Assembly: GCF_021729145.1 (NCBI RefSeq)
Contig: NZ_JAJSLW010000004.1
Location: 124,001-188,000 of the forward strand
Direction: 5' to 3'
DNA length: 64,000 nucleotides
Origin: Membranihabitans maritimus
GTDB lineage: Bacteria > Bacteroidota > Bacteroidia > Chitinophagales > Saprospiraceae
The translations under genes were made by a program, and so were the position numbers. Under the pieces are notes generated by a model. It saw only the letters and a list, made by a program, of their open reading frames with translations. It did not search any database and was not told the DNA's origin. Below, in pieces: positions 8,845 through 16,389 of the stretch. Each line of letters begins with the position of its first letter. Within the stretch, counting starts at the first letter, position 1.

Positions 8845-9735
8845 ATGCCAAAATTAGCTGCATTTCCCAAAGCTTTTATACAGGCTCTCTGCAAGGATGG
8901 TTCTATGAAATTGTCCGAATGGATCGAATTAGCTGTCCAATTAGATATTGACGGACTAGAGTGGTACTCCGGATTTATTGAAATGCAAGACCGGTCAAAC
9001 TGGAGTGAATTTCGCAAACAAGTCGAAGGACATGGTAAAGAAATACCCATGATGTGCTGCTCTCCGGATTTTACCCACCCGGATCCCGAATTCCGGGCGA
9101 AAGAAATAGAAAAACAAAAATTCTGGATCGAAATGACGCACGAACTGGGAGGCTCATATTGCAGAGTTCTTTCCGGACAAAAACGTCCCGAACTCTCCGT
9201 AGAAGAGGGGATAAATTATGCCGTGGATTCTATTGAAGCTTGTCTTTCATTTGCCGAAGAAAGAGGGATCACTCTAATAATTGAAAACCACTACAAAGAT
9301 GACTTTTGGGAATATCCGGAATTTGCTCAAAAAATGGAGATATTCTGTCCCCTGGTAGATAGGATTCACCATCCAAACTTTGGAGTAAACTATGACCCCA
9401 GCAACACCTACCTCGCTGCGGAAGACCCGTTGGAACTGCTAAAAAGAGTCTCTGATCGTGTAGTTACCATGCATGCTAGCGACCGGTATTTAAAAGAAGG
9501 GACATTAGAAGATTTGAGAAAAGAAGAAGGCGGAGCTTTGGGGTATGCCAAGAGGCTAAGCCATGGTGAAATTGGAAAAGGATTGAATGACTACGACGCC
9601 ATTTTTAGTGAATTAAAACGAGTGGGTTTTGACAGTTGGATCAGTATCGAAGACGGTGTAGATGGCATGGATCAACTCGAAAGAAGCGTTCAATTCCTAA
9701 AAGGCAAAATAAACGAATATTGGCCTGAAGATTAA
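8845..9735 (+). CDS. Sugar phosphate isomerase/epimerase (xylose-isomerase-like TIM barrel)
   Basis: 296 residues of the AP-endonuclease-2/xylose-isomerase-like family. Metal-ligand positions are visible as Glu in IIENHYKDDFWEYP, Asp in FGVNYDPSNTYLA, His in VTMHASDRY, and Glu near the C-terminus in SWISIEDGVDG, as in IolE/hydroxypyruvate isomerase/D-psicose epimerase relatives. Last gene of the plus-strand operon. A MITE-like element and a rho-independent terminator follow. It may epimerise or isomerise a keto-sugar produced by the upstream dehydrogenases; 3-keto-glucoside processing is one possibility known for this fold, but it is not proven here. Confidence 0.85.
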   Translation: MPKLAAFPKAFIQALCKDGSMKLSEWIELAVQLDIDGLEWYSGFIEMQDRSNWSEFRKQVEGHGKEIPMMCCSPDFTHPDPEFRAKEIEKQKFWIEMTHELGGSYCRVLSGQKRPELSVEEGINYAVDSIEACLSFAEERGITLIIENHYKDDFWEYPEFAQKMEIFCPLVDRIHHPNFGVNYDPSNTYLAAEDPLELLKRVSDRVVTMHASDRYLKEGTLEDLRKEEGGALGYAKRLSHGEIGKGLNDYDAIFSELKRVGFDSWISIEDGVDGMDQLERSVQFLKGKINEYWPED

Positions 9736-9748
9736 CCCTATTTTTATA

Positions 9749-9938
9749 TAATACCAAATAGATCATAGGATGTAGCATAAAATTGATTTGGATTTTCTGT
9801 GAGAGTGAGGCAAAAAACGAAGTCATCCCGTATGCTTACGGGACGACGAGGCTTTTTAACGAAGCCTGCCTTCCTCAGGAAGGCTATCGCAGAAAAGACG
9901 TTCAATTTAAATAGCATTTTATAGTCTATTTGGTATAA
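9749..9938. mobile_element. MITE-like non-autonomous element with TAA target duplication
   Basis: A 184-bp unit (9752-9935) begins TACCAAATAG and ends with its exact inverse, CTATTTGGTA. The inverted similarity continues imperfectly for about 50 bases inward. It is bounded by TAA on both sides (9749-9751 and 9936-9938), consistent with a 3-bp target-site duplication. Two strong hairpins lie inside: 9826-9843 (7-bp stem) and 9868-9884 (7-bp stem, loop TCA). No transposase-sized ORF is present, so any mobility would depend on an enzyme supplied in trans. Confidence 0.65.
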
Positions 9939-9963
9939 CACAGAATTATCCCGTAATTATTGT

Positions 9964-9998
9964 AACCCGGAGGTGTTTTAGGACATTCCGGGTTTTTT
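9964..9998 (+). terminator. Rho-independent terminator of the sugar operon
   Basis: An 8-bp stem AACCCGGA / TCCGGGTT with a 15-base loop is followed immediately by a T run. It lies downstream of the MITE-like element and is the first clear plus-strand terminator after the isomerase gene. Confidence 0.7.
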
Positions 9999-10048
9999 AT
10001 CTCCAATCAACTATGTTCAACAAACAGCTAAAATCTTTATGTGAAGTA

Positions 10049-10351
10049 CTAAACATATATTGCTTCTGCTAGTATCTGCTCCTTAAACATCGGCTTAATA
10101 TACTTTTCTCTACAAATATCTACAGGAGACGGCCAAACTTCTTGTTCAATTCTTCGCGAAGTTCTTCTTTGAGAATATAAATCCCTGGTATTTTCTTCAA
10201 ACACTACAATCAAATCAATATCACTTTCGTCCGAAGCCTCACCACGGGCAAAAGACCCAAATATCCCTAGCCGTGTCAAATGATACTACTTTAAAAGGCG
10301 AGCTTTATTGGACATTAAATAGTTAACAATATTATTTTCTATTCCTGCCAT
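10049..10351 (-). pseudogene. Minimal nucleotidyltransferase (MNT) gene interrupted by an amber codon
   Basis: Reading from an ATG at 10351 gives MAGIENNIVNYLMSNKARLLK, then TAG at 10288-10286, then in the same frame YHLTRLGIFGSFARGEASDESDIDLIV and on to a natural stop at 10049. The part after the amber codon has the nucleotidyltransferase signature GSFARGE...SDIDL (metal-binding Asp pair). The part before it is the usual N-terminal helix of this ~100-residue family. A start codon after the TAG (TTG at 10279) would yield a 76-residue protein lacking that helix. MNT proteins normally pair with a HEPN partner in antitoxin-like modules, but none is seen beside it. It is either a pseudogene or a candidate for suppression. 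Confidence 0.8.
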
Positions 10352-10397
10352 TTTAAAATATTATACATATGAATATACATTATTATAACCAATTTGA

Positions 10398-11855
10398 CTA
10401 TTCCGTAACCGCCTTAAAACTACCGGACCGTCTCCTATTCAATTTCACGGTATACCAGGCAAAATATACAGTAAGTGCCAATGTGATCACTGAACCTATA
10501 CCCAATGCCCATTCATACGACCATCCAAGCCCTTCTCCTGCAAAAAGGAAATAGGTAAATACAACCATGGACATAAAAATAGCGGGAATAAGGGTGATCC
10601 AAAAATTCTTGGCTTGCTGCACCAGGTACACAGACACACCCCAAAGTACCACTGTAGCTACGACTTGATTCAACCAGGCAAAATACCGCCAAATAATTCC
10701 AAAATCTATTTGGGTCATAACCCAGGCAATAGCAAAAAGCGGTAGACAAATGATAAGTCGATTTTTTATAGCCCCCTGTTCCATCTTCATAAAATCGCTA
10801 ATTATCAACCGGGCACTGCGAAAAGCTGTATCACCAGAGGTAATGGGCGCTGCCACTACTCCCAGAACAGCCAGGATACTCCCAAATGTACCCAATAATC
10901 CAACAGAAATTTCATTGACAATAAAGCCTGCATTATTGCCATTTGCTATCATTATCTCATTCAATTCACTTATTCCTCCAAAAAAGCTCATGCTCACGGC
11001 AGCCCATATTAAAGCTACAATTCCTTCCACAATCATAGCTCCATAAAAAACTCTTCTCCCCTGATTCTCATTCTGTAGACACCTGGACATTAAGGGAGAT
11101 TGTGTGGCATGAAATCCCGAAATGGCGCCACACGCTATCGTCACAAATAACATGGGGAAAATCGGAAATCCGGAAGGGTTGTTATGAAAATTATTCGTCA
11201 ACCCCACATTCCAATCGGGAATTCTCACTCCTTGATACCACATGCTTGCAAGGATACTTACAGCCATAAATAAAAGAACAAAGCCAAATACCGGGTATAA
11301 CTTACCGATAATTTTGTCTATAGGTAATAGCGTAGCAACCAGGTAATAAATAAATATTACAGCTACCCACATGGTCATACTACCCCATCCTTCGGTCAAT
11401 TCAGCCAATATCTTTGCAGGCCCCATAATAAAAACAACACCTACCATAATAAGTAAAACCACTGTGATTACGCGCATAAATTGCTTCATACCCAATCCCA
11501 GGTATTTACCAATTACCTCTGAAATACTTAGTCCGTTGTTCCTCAAAGACAACATGCCACAGAAAAAGTCGTGAACCGCTCCGGCAAAAACACATCCCAG
11601 GGCAATCCATAAAAACGCTACCGGTCCCCACATGGCGCCAGCCACTGCTCCAAAAATAGGTCCAAGACCCGCTATATTCAAAAACTGCACAAGAAATACC
11701 CTCCACCAGGGTAATGGGATATAATCCACACCATCATTTTGGCTATACGCAGGCGTTGTAGAATTACTATCCACTACAAATAACTTCTCAATAATTCGCC
11801 CGTAAATAAAATACCCCAATATAAGGATCACCAGGGACCCAATAAACAAATACAT
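10398..11855 (-). CDS. cstA: CstA-family carbon starvation protein (membrane transporter)
   Basis: 485-residue polytopic membrane protein. It opens with MYLFIGSLVILILGYFIYG and contains the CstA signatures DYIPLPWWRVFLVQFLNIAGLGPIFGAVAGAMWGP and VHDFFCGMLSLRNNGLS, then FHATQSPLMSRC and GVVAAPITSGDTAFRSARLII. This is the short Bacteroidota form (E. coli CstA is about 700 residues). Known CstA relatives import peptides or pyruvate. Here it is the last gene of a minus-strand run that includes two FAD oxidoreductases and the TGAT-motif pair, so it may import an oxidised small product made outside the cytoplasm. That link is inferred only from position. Confidence 0.9.
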   Translation of the reverse strand: MYLFIGSLVILILGYFIYGRIIEKLFVVDSNSTTPAYSQNDGVDYIPLPWWRVFLVQFLNIAGLGPIFGAVAGAMWGPVAFLWIALGCVFAGAVHDFFCGMLSLRNNGLSISEVIGKYLGLGMKQFMRVITVVLLIMVGVVFIMGPAKILAELTEGWGSMTMWVAVIFIYYLVATLLPIDKIIGKLYPVFGFVLLFMAVSILASMWYQGVRIPDWNVGLTNNFHNNPSGFPIFPMLFVTIACGAISGFHATQSPLMSRCLQNENQGRRVFYGAMIVEGIVALIWAAVSMSFFGGISELNEIMIANGNNAGFIVNEISVGLLGTFGSILAVLGVVAAPITSGDTAFRSARLIISDFMKMEQGAIKNRLIICLPLFAIAWVMTQIDFGIIWRYFAWLNQVVATVVLWGVSVYLVQQAKNFWITLIPAIFMSMVVFTYFLFAGEGLGWSYEWALGIGSVITLALTVYFAWYTVKLNRRRSGSFKAVTE

Positions 11856-11899
11856 CCTATTCCGTTTTTCAATTTATTAAATACCAGGGCTCCGCAAAA

Positions 11900-13807
11900 T
11901 TATGATTCGTTGTAGCACCTGACTTCAAATATCCTTGCCAAAGGATCTCCGTGAGTTTTGAATATCGTTATCCGTAAAGCATCTGTCTTAATTTCCTTAA
12001 ACTCATGGGATACTTTTCGATAATAATTGTTTGAAATAAAATCCGAATATACAAGTTTTTTATTGTAAAAAAATTCAATTCTATAATCGGATACCGTCTC
12101 CGGCTGAGCTCCCCTTATTTGATTTTCCATTACAACTTTTTGACCCGATATCCTCAAATATCGATTTAGCCCCGTATCGAAAGTTAATTCAACCGTATTT
12201 AAATTCACCGGAGAATTCCACCTTAATTCTACCCAGGGTTGACCGCCGTTCATTTCGGCCTGCCACTGATGAGACTTCCCATCCTCTACTTTCCTATTGT
12301 ACCCATCAATTATAAATTTAGCCGGGCCCTCTTCTGTCTCTGAAGAAAAAGAAAGTGATGCTTTTCTGGCCAAATCATCTCCATCCTCATTAACCACATT
12401 TAATATCGATTGGTCCTGGCGAAGCAGTTTTTGTTGAAAATCCTTCAGGACCGTATCTGTAGTAGCAAGTTCTCGAGACGAAATAGACCTCTTCAAACAA
12501 TAATTCATGGCCGTTCCTACTGCCTGGCCCAAGGTTGAACAAGTCGCCATAACTCGGGAAGAGGATAAGGCAACGTGGGAAACACTGATATTCCTTCCTG
12601 CCATCCATAGGTTTTGGACATTCTTGCTGTACAAGGATCGTAATGGTATGGAATAGGGGCCCTTGAGGTGTACTGCCCGATTGGGTTTGATCGAAGTATC
12701 ATCCATACCTTCTGCCGGATGATCATCCAATGGCCACCCACCGTAAGCTACCCGATCCGGATAATTTTGTGGTACTTGCGTATCCCGTTGAGTCATAATC
12801 ACATCACCGACTATACGCCTGCTTTCTCTTTTCCCCGGAATCATCCCCACCCAGGTCAATGCCCAGTTTTCTGACTCCGGATGATTTCCCGAATTCTTTA
12901 TATAGTCCCAAACCCCAAATAGAACAGCTAACAATTCGTGCCGTAAAATTTGTCCATCATTAATAATATCATACTTCCCCGCTAGTTCCAACCACCAGTA
13001 CCCGTATTCTATAGAGCGAATACCCCTATGTTCAAAGTCTTTAAATGTGTATTTTCTGGCCCAATCCGGCGGTGTATAAGGCATAGGATCATCGAATTTA
13101 TCTGCCATAAATAGTAGGCTATTCCCCATTCCCACCTCATCGGCTATGTCTTGCCCCAATGACTCATCCCACTTTGATTTAGCTTCCCTGCCTCTCATAA
13201 ACTCTGCACCCACCAATGCAGCCAATGTTCCATCTCCTGTACAGTCAGCAAAGTGGTTCGCCTTGACCGTGTATAGTTCTTCTGTTTGCGAACAAAATGC
13301 CTTCACAGATGAAATGACATTGTTTTCCGCTTCAGCCTCATACATCATCGTATCCAACAGCAGCGTTATATTGGGTTCGGATATTACTTTATTATACATA
13401 ACAAAATCCCACATGGGGTAGGCATTCTGTGGATTGGTAACTGAATCATCCAACATCATTTCTTCCAGTATCCCCACCTCTCTCCATACGGTCTCCAATA
13501 CGCTGGAACCTGAAACATGCATTCTAATTTCACTACTTGCATTGCCTCCCAGGCGAGAACGATCGTGAATTAATACTACAGACGACCCGTTGCGAGCCGC
13601 AGCAATCGCAGCGCAAATCCCGGAAATCCCGCCTCCGATAACAGCTATATCAACATCGTATTCTTTTTCCCGGTATACATCTACCCCGTTATTTTCTAGT
13701 TCTTCTTTGACTAATTCAGAAGACTTGCAAAATCCCATTTCCGGATTAAAAAACAATGCCCCGGACCCAATTCCTACCGATTTTAAAAATGACCTCCTAT
13801 TCTTCAT
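11900..13807 (-). CDS. Exported FAD-dependent oxidoreductase (FAD_oxidored, PF12831-like) with C-terminal discoidin-like domain
   Basis: 635 residues. The start MKNRRSFLKSVGIGSGALFF is a Tat-type signal (RRSFLK). The FAD fold appears at about residue 53 (DIAVIGGGISGICAAIAAARNG) and is followed by HDRSRLGGNASSEIR, the hallmark of the family. Near residue 390, LRSLYSKNVQNLWMAGRNISVSHVALSSSRVMATC is the second conserved block. Residues ~465-635 form a beta-rich domain resembling an F5/8 (discoidin) carbohydrate-binding module. The reaction is unknown; an extracytoplasmic redox reaction on a glycan or sugar is likely. It lies 24 bases after the TGAT-motif gene at 13832 and shares family and operon with the enzyme at 16390-18195. 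Confidence 0.85.
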   Translation of the reverse strand: MKNRRSFLKSVGIGSGALFFNPEMGFCKSSELVKEELENNGVDVYREKEYDVDIAVIGGGISGICAAIAAARNGSSVVLIHDRSRLGGNASSEIRMHVSGSSVLETVWREVGILEEMMLDDSVTNPQNAYPMWDFVMYNKVISEPNITLLLDTMMYEAEAENNVISSVKAFCSQTEELYTVKANHFADCTGDGTLAALVGAEFMRGREAKSKWDESLGQDIADEVGMGNSLLFMADKFDDPMPYTPPDWARKYTFKDFEHRGIRSIEYGYWWLELAGKYDIINDGQILRHELLAVLFGVWDYIKNSGNHPESENWALTWVGMIPGKRESRRIVGDVIMTQRDTQVPQNYPDRVAYGGWPLDDHPAEGMDDTSIKPNRAVHLKGPYSIPLRSLYSKNVQNLWMAGRNISVSHVALSSSRVMATCSTLGQAVGTAMNYCLKRSISSRELATTDTVLKDFQQKLLRQDQSILNVVNEDGDDLARKASLSFSSETEEGPAKFIIDGYNRKVEDGKSHQWQAEMNGGQPWVELRWNSPVNLNTVELTFDTGLNRYLRISGQKVVMENQIRGAQPETVSDYRIEFFYNKKLVYSDFISNNYYRKVSHEFKEIKTDALRITIFKTHGDPLARIFEVRCYNES

Positions 13808-13831
13808 GTTTCGTATTTCTGTTTAATTCTT

Positions 13832-14893
13832 TTAATAACTAATCCCTAATCCACTTAACAACTTGTATTCTTCCCCTCCCATCGGGAAACGATCTCCTTT
13901 AAATATTTTGTGCAACTCTTTTTTCAAATTGACATCAAATAAATCTGAGTGTGCCTCGAAAATTTTATAGACTAACCTCCTTTTCCTGTCCCCTAATTCC
14001 GGCAATACTTCTACAAAGTATTCTAAAGTTTTATACGTAATTGAAACCTTTGTCATTTGCTGGATTATTGCGTTTTGAACGGGAGTTTCCAAACCGGAAA
14101 AACTATCTTCTAAAACTCGCTTTATAGAATCAGCCCCCCAATAATTTTCTTCCACTACATTTACTGCCTTTACAGCAATCACAGGCTCCCCTTCCCAAAT
14201 TAAATCCCCTATAACCTCATTCACCTTACTTGAAAAAATCCCCCTTTTTTTATCAAGCACATAGTGTAAATATTCTTCTTTTCCGGACTGCAACATCTCC
14301 AGGAGTACTGTTTCATCCAGAATCTGTTCTGTATAGTGAAGTAATTTCTCATCGAGTTGCCCATTAACAAAATGCCACAATGTATAGCAGGTATAAATCG
14401 CCCCGCCTACTACTTCGTTGGCAAATGTTTTGCTGGTTGCTCCCGTCATCCCATCAATCTCTTCTGAATATACAAGCCGAGTAGTATCAACCAAATCTTC
14501 CATTCTATAATCCTGTAATAGCGAAGACTTGTTGGATAATATCTTTTTCAGTTTTTCGTGATCCTCTTTTTCAAAAGGTTCGTGGTCAAATTTAGTAATG
14601 GGACTACTTTTTAGTTCATGGTAGTTTCTAAAATTACCTAACAGATCCCATTCTATTTCAATAGCAATAGGATTACATAATTCATCCATACATATCGGTG
14701 ATTCCAGGGTAGTTGCATAATACCTGGGCACACTATCATTTGAATATACCATATCTATTGTCACATTCACGGATTTAATAGTAGTATACTCCATAACCGG
14801 CTTTCTAAATTCAGGGGATTGGCTACTATCATTAAATAAAACAGCGAACAGAAATAGTATAAAAAACCCACTATAGGGAAGTACTAATCCCAT
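13832..14893 (-). CDS. Extracytoplasmic protein with flavinylation-like DGMTGAT motif (paralog B)
   Basis: 353 residues, not assigned to a named family. An N-terminal hydrophobic segment (residues 7-20) suggests export or membrane anchoring. Visible features: a Cys pair Cys68-x4-Cys73 (SPICMDELCNP); WDLLGN, SPITKFDH and E-DHEKLKKIL; then DGMTGAT at residues 147-153, matching the D-x-x-[ST]-G-A-T sites where ApbE attaches FMN to Thr in NqrC/RnfG-type proteins; then GGAIYTCYTLWHFVNG with Cys169 and His174. The C-terminal half is helical. It is a paralog of the gene immediately upstream, whose TGA is followed after one base by this ATG. Presumably an electron-transfer or chaperone partner of the flanking FAD oxidoreductases, but flavin binding is only inferred from the motif. 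Confidence 0.6.
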   Translation of the reverse strand: MGLVLPYSGFFILFLFAVLFNDSSQSPEFRKPVMEYTTIKSVNVTIDMVYSNDSVPRYYATTLESPICMDELCNPIAIEIEWDLLGNFRNYHELKSSPITKFDHEPFEKEDHEKLKKILSNKSSLLQDYRMEDLVDTTRLVYSEEIDGMTGATSKTFANEVVGGAIYTCYTLWHFVNGQLDEKLLHYTEQILDETVLLEMLQSGKEEYLHYVLDKKRGIFSSKVNEVIGDLIWEGEPVIAVKAVNVVEENYWGADSIKRVLEDSFSGLETPVQNAIIQQMTKVSITYKTLEYFVEVLPELGDRKRRLVYKIFEAHSDLFDVNLKKELHKIFKGDRFPMGGEEYKLLSGLGISY

Positions 14894-14894
14894 A

Positions 14895-16013
14895 TCAATT
14901 TTGATTCTTTCGTATGAAATCGTTGGAATGTAAATACTCTTCCATTAAATACCCGTAATATTGTTTCCCACTCTCCAATGCCAAATTTATTTGTTGCAAT
15001 ACTTCCTGTGTAATTCTTTCCTCATTATTCGAAAGTATCCGTATATAAGATTTTAACTGGTTTCGGCTCATCGATTCAACATTACCGGATAAATTTAACA
15101 GGCATTTACCGTCTATATCTCCCAATTCCTCCAGCTTGCGCAAAAAATAAGATTGACTGTTAACTTCCAGCTGGGAATAATAACCCGATATGGTCTCCTG
15201 GGTCGATCGTTCAGCCCACATTTCACTTGGCATCTTTTTCATTATATACAACCTATTGAGCGGAATAGCCCCTCGAATTAAGTCCATAATCCGGTTTTGA
15301 TAGGTCATAAATTCAGCTTCATCCAGCCTCTTAAGGGCATACAATTGATAATCGGAATGTAAGGACCCCAATAATTTCTCTTGTAGCGATATATTGTAAT
15401 GGCTTTCCATGTCGCTTTGAATGGAATCGGACAGCGGACCATGAACAATATGGTATAAAGTATAACACGAATACAGAGCGCCGTCAACTACGGCTTCTTT
15501 AACCTCTTTCGCAGTCGCTCCCGTCACAGCATCTACCACTTCCGAAACACGGGTTTTTTCCTGGTCAAACAACTCCTTTTTTTCTTTCCGCTTGATAATT
15601 GAATTATCATCCACTAACAGCTTATGCAGTTTGACATAATCCTCCTCCTCAAATTCGATATGATCATTTTTCGTCAATGGCTTCCCTGAAATGGTATCAT
15701 AACCAATATAATTCCCCAACAAATTCCAGTACACACGTATATTCATTAATGCGCATAGTGTATCATCACAAACCGGGGTTACAATTTCCGACATATATGC
15801 CTGCGGCAACTCCTCTTCATCATGCAATCTCACCACATTGTATTCTATCAGTGTGGAATCATCTACTAGTGAAAAAGCCGATTCCTCTGACGAAACCTCT
15901 GATAAATCCCACCCATCTACTATTTTCAACGGGCGGTGCTCTGGTTCTCCACTATAGAAAAGGTAAAACCGACAAAACAGAAATAAGATCAATATGGATA
16001 ATTTCGATAGCAT
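14895..16013 (-). CDS. Extracytoplasmic protein with flavinylation-like DAVTGAT motif (paralog A)
   Basis: 372 residues, same unrecognised family as the next gene. N-terminal hydrophobic stretch (residues 5-20) indicates export. Shared landmarks: Cys82-x4-Cys87 (TPVCDDTLCAL), WNLLGNYIGYD, GKPLTKNDHIEFEEEDYVKLHKLL, DAVTGAT at residues 161-167, and VDGALYSCYTLYHIVHG (Cys183, His188). Two adjacent members with the same Cys pair and TGAT site suggest a heteromeric pair rather than a recent identical duplication, because overall identity looks modest. The motif resembles ApbE-modified FMN sites; no apbE gene lies in the window. The C-terminal ~180 residues are helical, with no recognised domain. 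Confidence 0.6.
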   Translation of the reverse strand: MLSKLSILILFLFCRFYLFYSGEPEHRPLKIVDGWDLSEVSSEESAFSLVDDSTLIEYNVVRLHDEEELPQAYMSEIVTPVCDDTLCALMNIRVYWNLLGNYIGYDTISGKPLTKNDHIEFEEEDYVKLHKLLVDDNSIIKRKEKKELFDQEKTRVSEVVDAVTGATAKEVKEAVVDGALYSCYTLYHIVHGPLSDSIQSDMESHYNISLQEKLLGSLHSDYQLYALKRLDEAEFMTYQNRIMDLIRGAIPLNRLYIMKKMPSEMWAERSTQETISGYYSQLEVNSQSYFLRKLEELGDIDGKCLLNLSGNVESMSRNQLKSYIRILSNNEERITQEVLQQINLALESGKQYYGYLMEEYLHSNDFIRKNQN

Positions 16014-16388
16014 TTCTCTAAGTTTTATTCCAAGCTTATTCCAATGGCATCCCTACGGGACCAATCCCCTAGTTCCTCGGGGCTTAGCAATCCTTCGCAA
16101 TAGTTGAGGGATTGGTAAGTTCTCCCGGGCGGATGCTCCTGCGGGCAGAATCGGTGAAATTGCTAAGCCCGACTTCCCGGATAAATTATTACTTCTCAGA
16201 ATATTCATCATATCTAAAATCTCTTTTAAATTCACTATGGCCCAACTCGAATTGTTCTTGACCTAAAATAATACTTCCATTACCAAGCAATTCAAAAACT
16301 TCATTGACGGACACAATTACCTTGTCTTTTTTATTATAACATTTAGATACCCAGCTTATCTTACCAATGTTTCGATAATACAAAATAG
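16014..16388. repeat. Intergenic region with nested inverted repeats
   Basis: About 375 bases between a FAD oxidoreductase gene and the TGAT paralogs. A perfect 12-bp inverted repeat pairs 16080-16091 (GGGCTTAGCAAT) with 16159-16170. A short hairpin element at 16046-16065 has the form GGCATCCC-tac-GGGACCAATC and recurs with changes at 35403-35422. This looks like a REP-type repeat cluster inside the operon and could act in RNA processing or attenuation. Confidence 0.6.
16189..16383 (-). other. Small ORF in frame after the FAD oxidoreductase stop, possible remnant
   Basis: Directly after the TAA of the FAD oxidoreductase the same frame stays open for about 65 codons (LYYRNIGKISWVSKCYNKKD, later FELGHSEFKRDFRYDEYSEK). 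The composition looks protein-like, but there is no ATG near the beginning (TTG at 16383) and I do not recognise a family. It may be a remnant of an inserted or lost gene, or a chance ORF. Confidence 0.2.
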
Positions 16389-16389
16389 T

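Noticed and set aside
16053-16235. 60-codon minus-strand ORF in the repeat-rich gap
   Set aside because: It runs through the inverted repeats and has a Pro/Arg/Leu composition typical of repeat DNA.
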